From contig NZ_CP025979.1 in the NCBI RefSeq assembly GCF_002900365.1, positions 1,302,001-1,366,000 on the forward strand: a stretch of DNA of 64,000 nt, written 5' to 3'. This document shows positions 8,321 to 16,283 of this stretch, piece by piece. The DNA comes from Escherichia marmotae. GTDB taxonomy: Bacteria > Pseudomonadota > Gammaproteobacteria > Enterobacterales > Enterobacteriaceae. The position numbers were made by a program, and so were the translations under genes. The notes below the pieces were generated by a model. The model made no database searches, was not told where the DNA came from, and worked only from the letters and a program-made list of their open reading frames with translations. Positions within the stretch are counted from its first letter, which is position 1. Every line of letters starts with the position of its first letter.

Positions 8321-8543
8321 GGTGTACGGTTCCTGCGGGTGGGTAAGTAAAAATCCGCGGCATCATATAGCAATTATCGATAATTAACATCCACACATTT
8401 TACGCTACATTTGCACATTAAAAATTAATAATGATTTACATGCGCGGCAATTTCACCCAATCCCCGGTCACAAATTTTGGTTGCGGACGAAAAAATGCGA
8501 CAATACATACAATTGCCCGTATAGGTTGAAAGACAGGATTGAT

Positions 8544-9464
8544 ATGACGAATCTACCCAAGTTCTCCACCGCACTGCTTCATCCGCGTTATTGGTTAACC
8601 TGGTTGGGTATTGGCGTACTTTGGTTGGTCGTTCAGTTACCCTACCCAATTATCTACCGCCTCGGCATCGCGGCGGGACGACTGGCGTTACGTTTTATGA
8701 AACGACGCGCCAAAATTGTGCACCGCAACCTGGAACTGTGCTTCCCGGAGATGAGTGAACAGGAACGCCGTGAAATGGTGGTGAAGAATTTCGAATCCGT
8801 TGGCATGGGGCTGATGGAGACTGGCATGGCATGGTTCTGGCCGGACCGTCGGGTTGCCCGTTGGACAGAAGTGATCGGCATGGAACATATCCGTGACGTG
8901 CAGGCACAAAAGCGCGGCATCCTGTTAGTTGGCATCCATTTTCTGACTCTGGAACTGGGCGCAAGGCAATTTGGTATGCAGGAACCGGGTATCGGTGTCT
9001 ATCGCCCGAACGATAATCCATTGATCGACTGGCTGCAAACCTGGGGGCGTCTGCGTTCGAATAAATCGATGCTCGATCGCAAAGATTTAAAAGGAATGAT
9101 TAAAGCACTGAAGAAAGGCGAAGTGGTCTGGTATGCACCAGATCACGATTACGGTCCACGCTCAAGCGTTTTTGTGCCGCTGTTTGCCGTTGAACAGGCG
9201 GCGACCACCAGCGGCACCTGGATGCTGGCCAGAATGTCTGGTGCGTGTCTGGTGCCGTTTGTTCCGCGTCGTAAGCCAGATGGCAAAGGGTATCAATTGA
9301 TCATGCTGCCGCCAGAGTGTTCACCTCCGCTGGATAACGCTGAAACCACCGCTGCGTGGATGAATAAAGTGGTAGAAAAATGCATCATGATGGCGCCGGA
9401 ACAGTACATGTGGCTGCATCGTCGCTTTAAAACGCGCCCGCAAGGCGTACCTTCTCGCTATTAA
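8544..9464 (+). CDS. lpxL: Lauroyl acyltransferase LpxL (HtrB)
   Basis: A 306-residue inner-membrane enzyme that adds the secondary lauroyl chain to Kdo2-lipid IVA in lipid A synthesis. It has an N-terminal membrane anchor (YWLTWLGIGVLWLVVQLPYPIIY). The acyltransferase motif HFLTLE (HX4E) is near residue 132, and a further conserved region is APDHDYGPRSSVFVP. The start ATG at 8544 follows an AGGA motif; the frame is open further upstream to 8481 but without family match. A REP palindrome follows the gene. Confidence 0.96.
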   Translation: MTNLPKFSTALLHPRYWLTWLGIGVLWLVVQLPYPIIYRLGIAAGRLALRFMKRRAKIVHRNLELCFPEMSEQERREMVVKNFESVGMGLMETGMAWFWPDRRVARWTEVIGMEHIRDVQAQKRGILLVGIHFLTLELGARQFGMQEPGIGVYRPNDNPLIDWLQTWGRLRSNKSMLDRKDLKGMIKALKKGEVVWYAPDHDYGPRSSVFVPLFAVEQAATTSGTWMLARMSGACLVPFVPRRKPDGKGYQLIMLPPECSPPLDNAETTAAWMNKVVEKCIMMAPEQYMWLHRRFKTRPQGVPSRY

Positions 9465-9473
9465 TACATATTC

Positions 9474-9511
9474 ACAGGCCGGATAAGATGCCTGCATCAC
9501 ATCCGGCCTGT
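9474..9511. repeat. REP palindrome after lpxL
   Basis: ACAGGCCGGAT (9474-9484) and ATCCGGCCTGT (9501-9511) are perfect inverted repeats around a 16-base loop. This is typical REP layout in a 3' untranslated region. Confidence 0.75.
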
Positions 9512-9641
9512 CAGCATCAAATCCCCTGATTTAGCGATAAAAGCTCTCTGCGTTGCACCACCTATAAGTCAGGCGCATAATTAGTGTGCTTATTTTTTCT
9601 TCTTATGTTCACCGCGCCTGGCGCACCAACAGCGGATTGCT

Positions 9642-10155
9642 ATGTCACCCTCTGATAATGACACCTCCATAAACTGGAAACGAAACCTGATCGTTGCCTG
9701 GCTAGGTTGTTTTCTCACCGGCGCCGCCTTCAGTCTGGTGATGCCGTTCTTACCCCTCTACGTTGAGCAACTTGGCGTCACCGGTCACAGTGAGCTGAAT
9801 ATGTGGTCCGGTGATCTTTTCTGTACTGCTGTTGATCCCAATGTCTTATGTCCAGACGCCATTGCAACTGGGGATTTTACGGTTTTTACTCGGTGCTGCA
9901 GATGGTGCTTTGCTCCCCGCCGTACAGACGCTGCTGGTTTACAATTCGACCAACCAAATCGCCGGTCGCATTTTCAGTTATAACCAGTCGTTTCGTGATA
10001 TTGGCAACGTTACGGGGCCATTGATGGGGGCCGCTATCTCAGCAAACTATGGCTTCCGGGCAGTATTTCTGGTTACTGCCGGAGTCGTTCTGTTTAACGC
10101 TGTCTATTCCTGGAACAGCCTGCGTCGCCGCCGATTCCCCCAGGTATCGAACTGA
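9642..10155 (+). pseudogene. mdtG: mdtG efflux transporter, internal deletion and frameshift
   Basis: Two fragments of the 408-residue MFS drug exporter MdtG lie head to tail. Residues 1-57 (to LNMWSG) are encoded from 9642, and the last 113 or so residues (IFSVLLLIPMSY... to PQVSN) follow in a different frame from about 9813. The gene is 513 bases from start to stop region instead of about 1,227, so roughly 713 bases are missing. That number is not a multiple of three. The product lacks most membrane helices and cannot be a transporter. No insertion sequence is present at the junction. Confidence 0.93.
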
Positions 10156-10237
10156 TTTTTCGCCTTTCATACTTGCAAAAGCGGAGAATCAGCTATTCTT
10201 TCCCTGAATACCTCATCAAATCAAAGGGAGAATCGTG

Positions 10238-10612
10238 ATGACTATGTACGCAACGCTTGAAGAAGCCATTGATGCCGCACGCGAAGAATTTCTTGCTGAC
10301 AATCCCGGCATCGACGCCGAAGAAGCGAATGTGCAACAGTTCAATGTCCAAAAATACATTCTGCAAGATGGCGACATTATGTGGCAGGTTGAGTTTTACG
10401 CCGATGAAGGCGAAGAAGGTGAATGCCTGCCAATGTTCAGTGGAGAAGCCGCACAGAGCATATTTGATGGCGATTATGATGAGATTGAAATCCGCCAGGA
10501 ATGGCAGGAAGAAAATACTCTGCATGAATGGGACGAAGGCGAATTCCAGCTTGAGCCTCCGCTGGATACCGAAGAAGGGCGCACAGCAGCCGATGAGTGG
10601 GATGAACGTTAA
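10238..10612 (+). CDS. msyB: MsyB acidic protein
   Basis: A 124-residue, strongly acidic protein identified in E. coli as a multicopy suppressor of secY and secA defects; its natural role is unclear. The start ATG at 10238 (MTMYATLEEA) was preferred to GTG at 10235 because GGGAG at 10226-10230 is better spaced. Acidic clusters such as ADEGEEGE and DGDYDEIEI dominate. It converges with the interrupted yceK, with stop codons adjacent. Confidence 0.93.
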   Translation: MTMYATLEEAIDAAREEFLADNPGIDAEEANVQQFNVQKYILQDGDIMWQVEFYADEGEEGECLPMFSGEAAQSIFDGDYDEIEIRQEWQEENTLHEWDEGEFQLEPPLDTEEGRTAADEWDER

Positions 10613-10746
10613 TTACTCATATGCTCCGTGGTGAATGTCGATCGGCAGCAGTAAGGTATCAAAGACTAAAGAGAATGGAAGATCAAGGATCGTGACATAG
10701 CGCCATGCGGAGTCACGCACATCCCATTGCACACCTGGATAATATT

Positions 10747-12061
10747 GAGCCTGTTTAAGATTCTGTGTAAATGCCTTTTCTCAGAAGTGACCGTCCAGGC
10801 GGTCACCGAACTCGATAATAAAGCGGCTCATTGCCATTCGCCAGTCCTTCAACGGCATCGTCCATTTCTGGGACGCAGACTGGATTGCCAGCCACACCAC
10901 TTTTTTCACCGAGTCGTCTGTCGGGAACACTTTACGCTTTTTGAGCGCATGGCGGATCACGCTGTTTAGCGACTCGATGGCATTCGTCGTATAGATCACT
11001 TTGCGGATGTCCGTTGGATAAGCGAAGAACGTGGCAAGATTCGGCCAGTTAGCCTGCCAGCTTCGGCTTATCTGAGGATAGCGACAGTCCCAGGCCGCAG
11101 CGAACGCTTCCAGTGCCTGCTGGCCTGCCTCTTCCGTGGGAGCCTGATAAATCGCTTTCAGGTCGCGAGTGACGGCTTTGTAGTCCTTCCATGACACGAA
11201 GCGCAGGCTGTTGCGCACCATATGCACGATGCATAACTGGATGCGGGCCTTCGGATATACTGTGTTGATGGCATCCGGGAAGCCTTTCAGGCCATCCACA
11301 CAGGCGATGAGGATATCGTTCAGACCGCGGTTTTTCAGTTCAGTCAGCACATTGAGCCAGAACTTCGCCCCTTCATTTTCGGCCAGCCACATACCCAGCA
11401 GTTCTTTCTGACCTTCGATATTGATGCCCAGTGCCAGGAACACCGATTTGTTGATGACGCGACTGTCCTGCCGAACTTTCAGGACGATACAGTCAAGATA
11501 AACAATGGGGTAAACAGCATCCAGTGGTCGGTTTTGCCATTCTACAACCTGCTCCATCACGGCATCGGTAACCTTTGATATCAGTGCCGGTGAAACATCT
11601 GCGTCATACAGTTCTTTGAACGCAGCAGCTATCTCACGGGTGGTCATCCCTTTGGCATACAACGAGAGGATCTGGTTATCCATCCCGGTAATACGGGTCT
11701 GATTTTTCTTTACCAGTTGTGGTTCGAAGGTACCGTCACGATCGCGCGGAGTACGCAGTTCCAGTGGACCGTCGCCTGTGATAACGGTCTTTGTGGAAAA
11801 ACCGTTGCGGGAGTTAGCTCCTGGTCTGGACTGATTTTTCTCATACCCAGGATGGTGTGTCATCTCTGCATTGAGAGCGGCTTCAACGCTGAGCTTTTTC
11901 AGCAGCCGATCAAACTGACTGAGGTCTTCAGGGGTTTTGAGGTTTTTGGCCAGTTCGTTAGCCAGAGCCTGTAACTGTTTTTCGTCCATAAATTAACCTT
12001 CATTTGATGCTGGATTGAACATATCAAAATCAGGCAATTACACAAATCTATGTACAGGCTC
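10747..12061 (-). mobile_element. IS256-family insertion sequence (IS1414-like)
   Basis: A 1,315-base element with imperfect inverted termini of about 29 bases (both ends read GAGCCTGT inward). It is flanked by the 8-base duplication ataatatt at 10739-10746 and 12062-12069. It carries one full transposase gene on the minus strand, and by protein similarity it is closest to IS1414/ISEc39 as I remember them. The target is inside yceK. Confidence 0.93.
10781..11989 (-). CDS. IS256-family (mutator-type) transposase
   Basis: A 402-residue, full-length transposase with the DDE residues of the IS256/mutator class: Asp in YPIVYLDCIVLKVRQ, Asp in ILIACVDGLKGFPDA with the following CIVHMVRNS signature, and Glu in VIYTTNAIESLNSVIR. 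The start MDEKQLQALANELAKNL is preceded by GGTT within the element terminus. No internal stop is seen, so the element may be active. Confidence 0.93.
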   Translation of the reverse strand: MDEKQLQALANELAKNLKTPEDLSQFDRLLKKLSVEAALNAEMTHHPGYEKNQSRPGANSRNGFSTKTVITGDGPLELRTPRDRDGTFEPQLVKKNQTRITGMDNQILSLYAKGMTTREIAAAFKELYDADVSPALISKVTDAVMEQVVEWQNRPLDAVYPIVYLDCIVLKVRQDSRVINKSVFLALGINIEGQKELLGMWLAENEGAKFWLNVLTELKNRGLNDILIACVDGLKGFPDAINTVYPKARIQLCIVHMVRNSLRFVSWKDYKAVTRDLKAIYQAPTEEAGQQALEAFAAAWDCRYPQISRSWQANWPNLATFFAYPTDIRKVIYTTNAIESLNSVIRHALKKRKVFPTDDSVKKVVWLAIQSASQKWTMPLKDWRMAMSRFIIEFGDRLDGHF

Positions 12062-12190
12062 ATAATATTGATTGCCATGCCCCTGCCCCGGTATGGTGCG
12101 ACTGATGATGCTGCCACAACCACTCAGCAAAGCAACCATGATGCCTACCAAAATGAAACGCATTCGTACCCTCTTCTGTAAAAAAATACC

Positions 12191-12209
12191 GGCATTACGC
12201 CGTAATGCC
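12191..12209 (-). terminator. Hairpin at the IS4/target junction, possible new terminator
   Basis: On the minus strand the IS4 end GGCATTA is followed by the target bases CGGCG and then TAATGCC, making a 7-bp stem. This is followed by GG, TA and a run of seven T (12187 down to 12181). The ancestral terminator of opgH (ACCGGC...GCCGGT plus T run) was split here by IS4. The IS end appears to recreate a terminator-like structure upstream of yceK. Strength is not known. Confidence 0.5.
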
Positions 12210-13628
12210 AGTCAGTTAAGCAACTGACTGGCTCTTTTTCGGGGCTGTGGGGTATTTCCAGGGCCTCTCCTTTACCACTCTCGGGAAGGCTCTTTCCCTT
12301 CTTGTCGGTAATTTCACAAGTTGTCCCATACTTGCAAGATCGCGCATCAGCTCCGGTATACGTCCCGGTGAAGCGCCCTGCAATGTCATCAGCATTCTCA
12401 TCACCATTCCGCATGATTCTGAGAAACTCAGTTGATTCGGCCAGTAACCTTTCAGATGTTCTGCCATTTTAATCATCTGATATCTCACCAGATTATAAGC
12501 CAGTAAGACACCCCACAGCTCTTGCTCCACAAGCTCCGGCTTTTTACTTCTCAGCGTCAGCCTGCTCAGTTGCATCGTCTGTTTTATCTCCCTGTATCCC
12601 AGTTCGATTTCCCAGCGATGACTGTACAGATCCGCCATTTCTCCTCCGGGGAAGCGCATGGCGTCCGTCATCGACGTCAGCAGATGGCAGACTTTTCCTT
12701 TGCGCGTCACGGTCAGCAGGCGGGCTGTCACCTCATTTCCCAGCCCCGGCCACTTTTTTCGTGCCTGCGGGCTGGTTTTCAGCTTCACCAGATGATCGCC
12801 TTTACCCAGTTTTCTGATCTCTTCATATTGCGCTCCCTTTCTGAGAGGGATCATCCAGTGGCGGTGTTCTCCCGCCTGGCTCCAGGCATTTAACAGTCCC
12901 AGTGAGTAATAACCTTTATCCATTAACGTCAGGGTGTTATCGCCGGTTTGTTCTATAAGTTGCTCAGCAAGCTCATTTTCGCTGTTCTTCATCGTGCCGA
13001 AGGCTGCAGCCGTCAGCAGATGGCTGGTCAGTTCCATCTGGCAGACCATTTTGACCTGCGGGTAGAGCGCCGGGTTCCCGGCATGTGTCTGGCGGGGGAA
13101 GGCTGCATCGTTCTCTGGTGTATCCGGTGTGCGCCAGAACACACCATCGATGGCCAGCAGGGTCAGGCCGCACCAGTGCGGATGCGGCGTGGTGTTATGC
13201 CAGAGCTGCGCTGTTTTCGTGAACACGCGGCGGACAGCCTCACTTCCCAGACGCTGGCGGGCCTGAATAACGGCACTGGGGGCAACGAAGGGGCGATTGC
13301 CCGGCAGCATGATGTCCAGGCGATTCACAATCTGGTGAAGAGGTTCTTTACGCTCAAGCGCCATGCCAACAATACACCAGACCATCATTTCGAGGGGAAG
13401 ACGGCGCTTGCGTAGCGTTACAGTACCTGATTCGGCAAGGCAACGAGAGATGAGTTCGGGGTCGAGGTAATCCCCCAGAGAAGTCAGTGGGTTACGCAGA
13501 GAATCGTAACGGGATACCAAATCAAGGGCCTGTCCAATGAGCATAAAAAAATCCGGAAACGAGTGAGCGTTTCCGGATTCTTACACAGCCACTGGATCGG
13601 TCAACTGATCCTTAACTGATCGGCATTA
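12203..13628 (-). mobile_element. IS4, copy 2 (intact transposase)
   Basis: A 1,426-base element inverted relative to copy 1, with the same termini. Perfect 13-base target duplications cggcattacgccg lie at 12190-12202 and 13629-13641. The target was the loop of the palindrome that formed the opgH terminator (halves at 12181-12202 and 13629-13650). Since the two flanks of this copy match each other, no inversion between the two IS4 copies has been fixed. Confidence 0.97.
12216..13544 (-). CDS. IS4 transposase, intact
   Basis: A 442-residue DDE transposase of the IS4 family with all parts present: the first Asp in LTLLAIDGVFWRTP, the second in NTLTLMDKGYYSLG, and the YREK region YSHRWEIELGYREIKQTMQ with Trp where copy 1 has a stop. 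It is read from the minus strand, the same direction as opgH upstream. Confidence 0.96.
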   Translation of the reverse strand: MLIGQALDLVSRYDSLRNPLTSLGDYLDPELISRCLAESGTVTLRKRRLPLEMMVWCIVGMALERKEPLHQIVNRLDIMLPGNRPFVAPSAVIQARQRLGSEAVRRVFTKTAQLWHNTTPHPHWCGLTLLAIDGVFWRTPDTPENDAAFPRQTHAGNPALYPQVKMVCQMELTSHLLTAAAFGTMKNSENELAEQLIEQTGDNTLTLMDKGYYSLGLLNAWSQAGEHRHWMIPLRKGAQYEEIRKLGKGDHLVKLKTSPQARKKWPGLGNEVTARLLTVTRKGKVCHLLTSMTDAMRFPGGEMADLYSHRWEIELGYREIKQTMQLSRLTLRSKKPELVEQELWGVLLAYNLVRYQMIKMAEHLKGYWPNQLSFSESCGMVMRMLMTLQGASPGRIPELMRDLASMGQLVKLPTRRERAFPRVVKERPWKYPTAPKKSQSVA

Positions 13629-13666
13629 CGGCATTACGCCGGTATTTTTATTGGCTCGTTGTTTTT

Positions 13667-13735
13667 GCCGGATGTGGCGTGAACGCCTTATCCGATCTAC
13701 GAAACCTTGCAAATTCAATATATTGCAGGTAACTA
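13667..13735. repeat. REP/BIME-1 sequence after opgH
   Basis: The REP core gccggatgtggcgtgaacg is followed by ccttatccgatctac and then by the linker caaattcaatatattgcag. The same linker type recurs at about 29750 and 42970. The linker resembles an IHF site, as in RIP/RIB elements. Confidence 0.7.
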
Positions 13736-13739
13736 CGCT

Positions 13740-16283
13740 TTATTGCGAAGCCACATCCGGTTTACGTAATGCCAGTGGATTCAGCTTTATCCCTTCGTAG
13801 TAACTCACCCATGAAGAATATTTCTCCGGGGAATTCCACACACGGAAATGCAGGCGTGCCATGGTCACCGGATCGCTCAACAGCACCAGGCGGCGATCGC
13901 GATTCAGCTTCTCTGGCGTCTCGTTCAGCGCCTGTTCAACGTGGCGATCGCGGGCGATTTCCAGCACCTTACTGGCGCGGTGACGCGCGGTGGCCATTGC
14001 CATTGCCAGGGCATTAAACGACGGATTAAACACCGCGTGCATAAAGCCATCGTCGAGAGAACGTTGACGGTTCATCTCAAGGAAACGATCGGTATCGACC
14101 AGTACCTGCGGCGGTGAATACTCTTCCGGGATCAGGAACAGTTTCCAGCGTTTCGTGCGCAAACCAACGGTTGTACGGCTGGAGATCACCGAAACAAACG
14201 GTGACTGGATCAACGAGAAGACAATCGGTGCCAGCCAGAACAGAAAACGCAGATCCAGCCACGCCATACCGACCGCCCACACTAACCCCAGCAATAACTG
14301 AGAGCCGTGGCGTTTAAACGCTTCGCCCCAGGAAGTGGAGTCATCATCACGCTGCGGTGAATTCCACACCACTTCCCAACCGAGGAAGGCGCTGACCACG
14401 AATACCGTATGAAACAGCATGCGTACCGGTGCCAACAACACGGAGAACAGCACTTCTAACAACAACGATAACGTCACGCGCCAGAAGCCGCCATACTCTT
14501 TCGTCCCTTTGCACCAGATGAGCAAAATACTCAACAACTTCGGCAGGAACAGCAGCACCATGGTCGAGGCAAACAGCGCAATAGCCAGTTCAGGACGCCA
14601 CTGTGGCCACACCGGGAACAACTGCCGTGGTTGCAGAAAGTATTGCGGCTCGGTCAGCGCGTGCACTACCTGCAATGCGGTAGAAAGCGCGAGGAACATA
14701 AACCACAGCGGTGCGGAAAGATAAGACATCACACCTGTCAGGAACACCGCGCGGTGTACCGGGTGCATCCCTTTCACCAGGAACAGACGGAAGTTCATCA
14801 GGTTACCGTGGCACCAGCGGCGGTCACGTTTTAGCTCATCAAGCAGATTAGGGGGCAGCTCTTCATAAGAGCCAGGAAGATCGTAAGCAATCCATACCCC
14901 CCAGCCTGCACGGCGCATCAGTGCGGCTTCCACAAAGTCATGCGAAAGAATTGAACCAGCAAATGATCCTTCACCAGGCAGCGGTGCCAGCGCACAATGC
15001 TCGATAAACGGTTTCACGCGGATTATCGCGTTATGCCCCCAGTAGTGCGACTCACCGAGTTGCCAGAAGTGCAAACCGGCAGTGAACAATGGCCCATAGA
15101 CACGGGTAGCAAACTGCTGGCAGCGCGCATACAGCGTATCCATACCGGACGCTTTCGGTGAAGACTGGATAATCCCGGCATTCGGATTGGCTTCCATCAG
15201 GCGCACCAGACCACACAAGCAATCACCGGTCATCACTGAGTCGGCATCCAGCACCACCATGTAGCTGTACTGACTGCCCCAGCGACGGCAGAAGTCATCG
15301 ATATTACCGCTCTTACGCTTCACGCGACGACGGCGACGGCGATAGAAAATCTGACCTTCGCCACCGACTTCAGCGATCAGCTCCATCCACGCTTTTTGTT
15401 CTGCCACACAGATGTCTGGGTTGTAGCTGTCACTCAGAATATAGACATCAAAGTGTTGAGCATTGCCGGTGGCTTTTACCGATTCCCACGTTGCACGCAA
15501 GCCTGCAAAGACGCGGTTCACATCCTCATTACAAATAGGCATGATCAATGCCGTGCGATGCTCCGGATTTAACGGCTCATCACCAACGGTTGACGCAGAT
15601 ATACTGTATTTATCGCGACCAATAAGTAACTGCAGGAAGCCCATCAGCGCCGTCCAGAACCCGGCAGACACCCAACAGAAAAGAACAGCGAAGAGGATCA
15701 GAATGCCGGTTTGCAGCATATAAGGCAGGAGCTGCATAAAGGAAACCCACAGATCCTGACCAACCATATCAACCGGATTAATCAACGCCCATCCCTGATA
15801 CGGCAGAATCGTCTTCATGTACCAGGTGGCGACAACAGTTTGCGCCAACGTCAGGATAAGCAGGATGTAACGACGGATTGTCCCGACGGTACGCCACTTT
15901 TGCTCACTTTCCTGCTCTTCTTTGGTCAACCGGGCCAGATAGCGCGGCGTCACATCGCGCCCACGCAGACGATCCCAGAATCGCCCTACCGGATTAGTTC
16001 GCCACGGATCGGGAAACATAGAGGAGCGTTTTGCTTTCGGCATTGCCTGAAGCTGGTCGCGTCCTTCGTCGTCTTTAATTAACTGTCCATCAGCAAGCGA
16101 ATCAGGCCAGGCTTGTTCCAGACGTGCCTTTACCGAGCCTTGTGGGGAGTCATCCTCCCGCGCATAGATCCGGTGTTCAGCATCCAGCGCCTGATGAACA
16201 GCGCGGATATCGGTCTTCGGCAATGCCGCTTTCTCGCTTGCAGAGATGGGCATTGCGTCAATGTACTCGGTTGTCTTATTCAT
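13740..16283 (-). CDS. opgH: Glucan biosynthesis glucosyltransferase H
   Basis: An 847-residue inner-membrane GT2 glucosyltransferase that polymerises UDP-glucose into the beta-1,2 backbone of osmoregulated periplasmic glucans and, in E. coli, also links nutrient status to cell division through FtsZ. It has N-terminal cytoplasmic and membrane segments. The catalytic domain shows VVLDADSVMTG (DxD-type), SHDFVEAALMRRAGW and RRWCHGN, followed by several C-terminal membrane helices. The start (MNKTTEY) overlaps the opgG stop by 8 bases, a translational coupling arrangement. Its terminator was split by IS4 copy 2. Confidence 0.96.
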   Translation of the reverse strand: MNKTTEYIDAMPISASEKAALPKTDIRAVHQALDAEHRIYAREDDSPQGSVKARLEQAWPDSLADGQLIKDDEGRDQLQAMPKAKRSSMFPDPWRTNPVGRFWDRLRGRDVTPRYLARLTKEEQESEQKWRTVGTIRRYILLILTLAQTVVATWYMKTILPYQGWALINPVDMVGQDLWVSFMQLLPYMLQTGILILFAVLFCWVSAGFWTALMGFLQLLIGRDKYSISASTVGDEPLNPEHRTALIMPICNEDVNRVFAGLRATWESVKATGNAQHFDVYILSDSYNPDICVAEQKAWMELIAEVGGEGQIFYRRRRRRVKRKSGNIDDFCRRWGSQYSYMVVLDADSVMTGDCLCGLVRLMEANPNAGIIQSSPKASGMDTLYARCQQFATRVYGPLFTAGLHFWQLGESHYWGHNAIIRVKPFIEHCALAPLPGEGSFAGSILSHDFVEAALMRRAGWGVWIAYDLPGSYEELPPNLLDELKRDRRWCHGNLMNFRLFLVKGMHPVHRAVFLTGVMSYLSAPLWFMFLALSTALQVVHALTEPQYFLQPRQLFPVWPQWRPELAIALFASTMVLLFLPKLLSILLIWCKGTKEYGGFWRVTLSLLLEVLFSVLLAPVRMLFHTVFVVSAFLGWEVVWNSPQRDDDSTSWGEAFKRHGSQLLLGLVWAVGMAWLDLRFLFWLAPIVFSLIQSPFVSVISSRTTVGLRTKRWKLFLIPEEYSPPQVLVDTDRFLEMNRQRSLDDGFMHAVFNPSFNALAMAMATARHRASKVLEIARDRHVEQALNETPEKLNRDRRLVLLSDPVTMARLHFRVWNSPEKYSSWVSYYEGIKLNPLALRKPDVASQ

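Larger units (their letters stand above)
10613..12163 (-). pseudogene. yceK: yceK lipoprotein gene split by an IS256-family element
   Basis: Reading down from ATG at 12161-12163 gives MRFILVGIMVALLSGCGSII..., a lipoprotein signal with lipobox LLSGC, to GNQYY. There the insertion element intervenes (10747-12061). The rest continues from 10738 to TAA at 10613. Removing the element and one copy of the 8-base duplication restores an intact 75-codon frame, so the insertion is the only lesion. YceK is a small outer-membrane-type lipoprotein of unknown function. The truncated frame runs a few codons into the element and stops. The GAGGGT before the ATG is a good ribosome-binding site. Confidence 0.93.

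Noticed and set aside
4245..13628. The two inverted IS4 copies as a composite transposon carrying yceO to yceK
   Set aside because: Each copy has its own perfect 13-base duplication at both ends, and the genes between are in normal Escherichia order, so these are two independent insertions.
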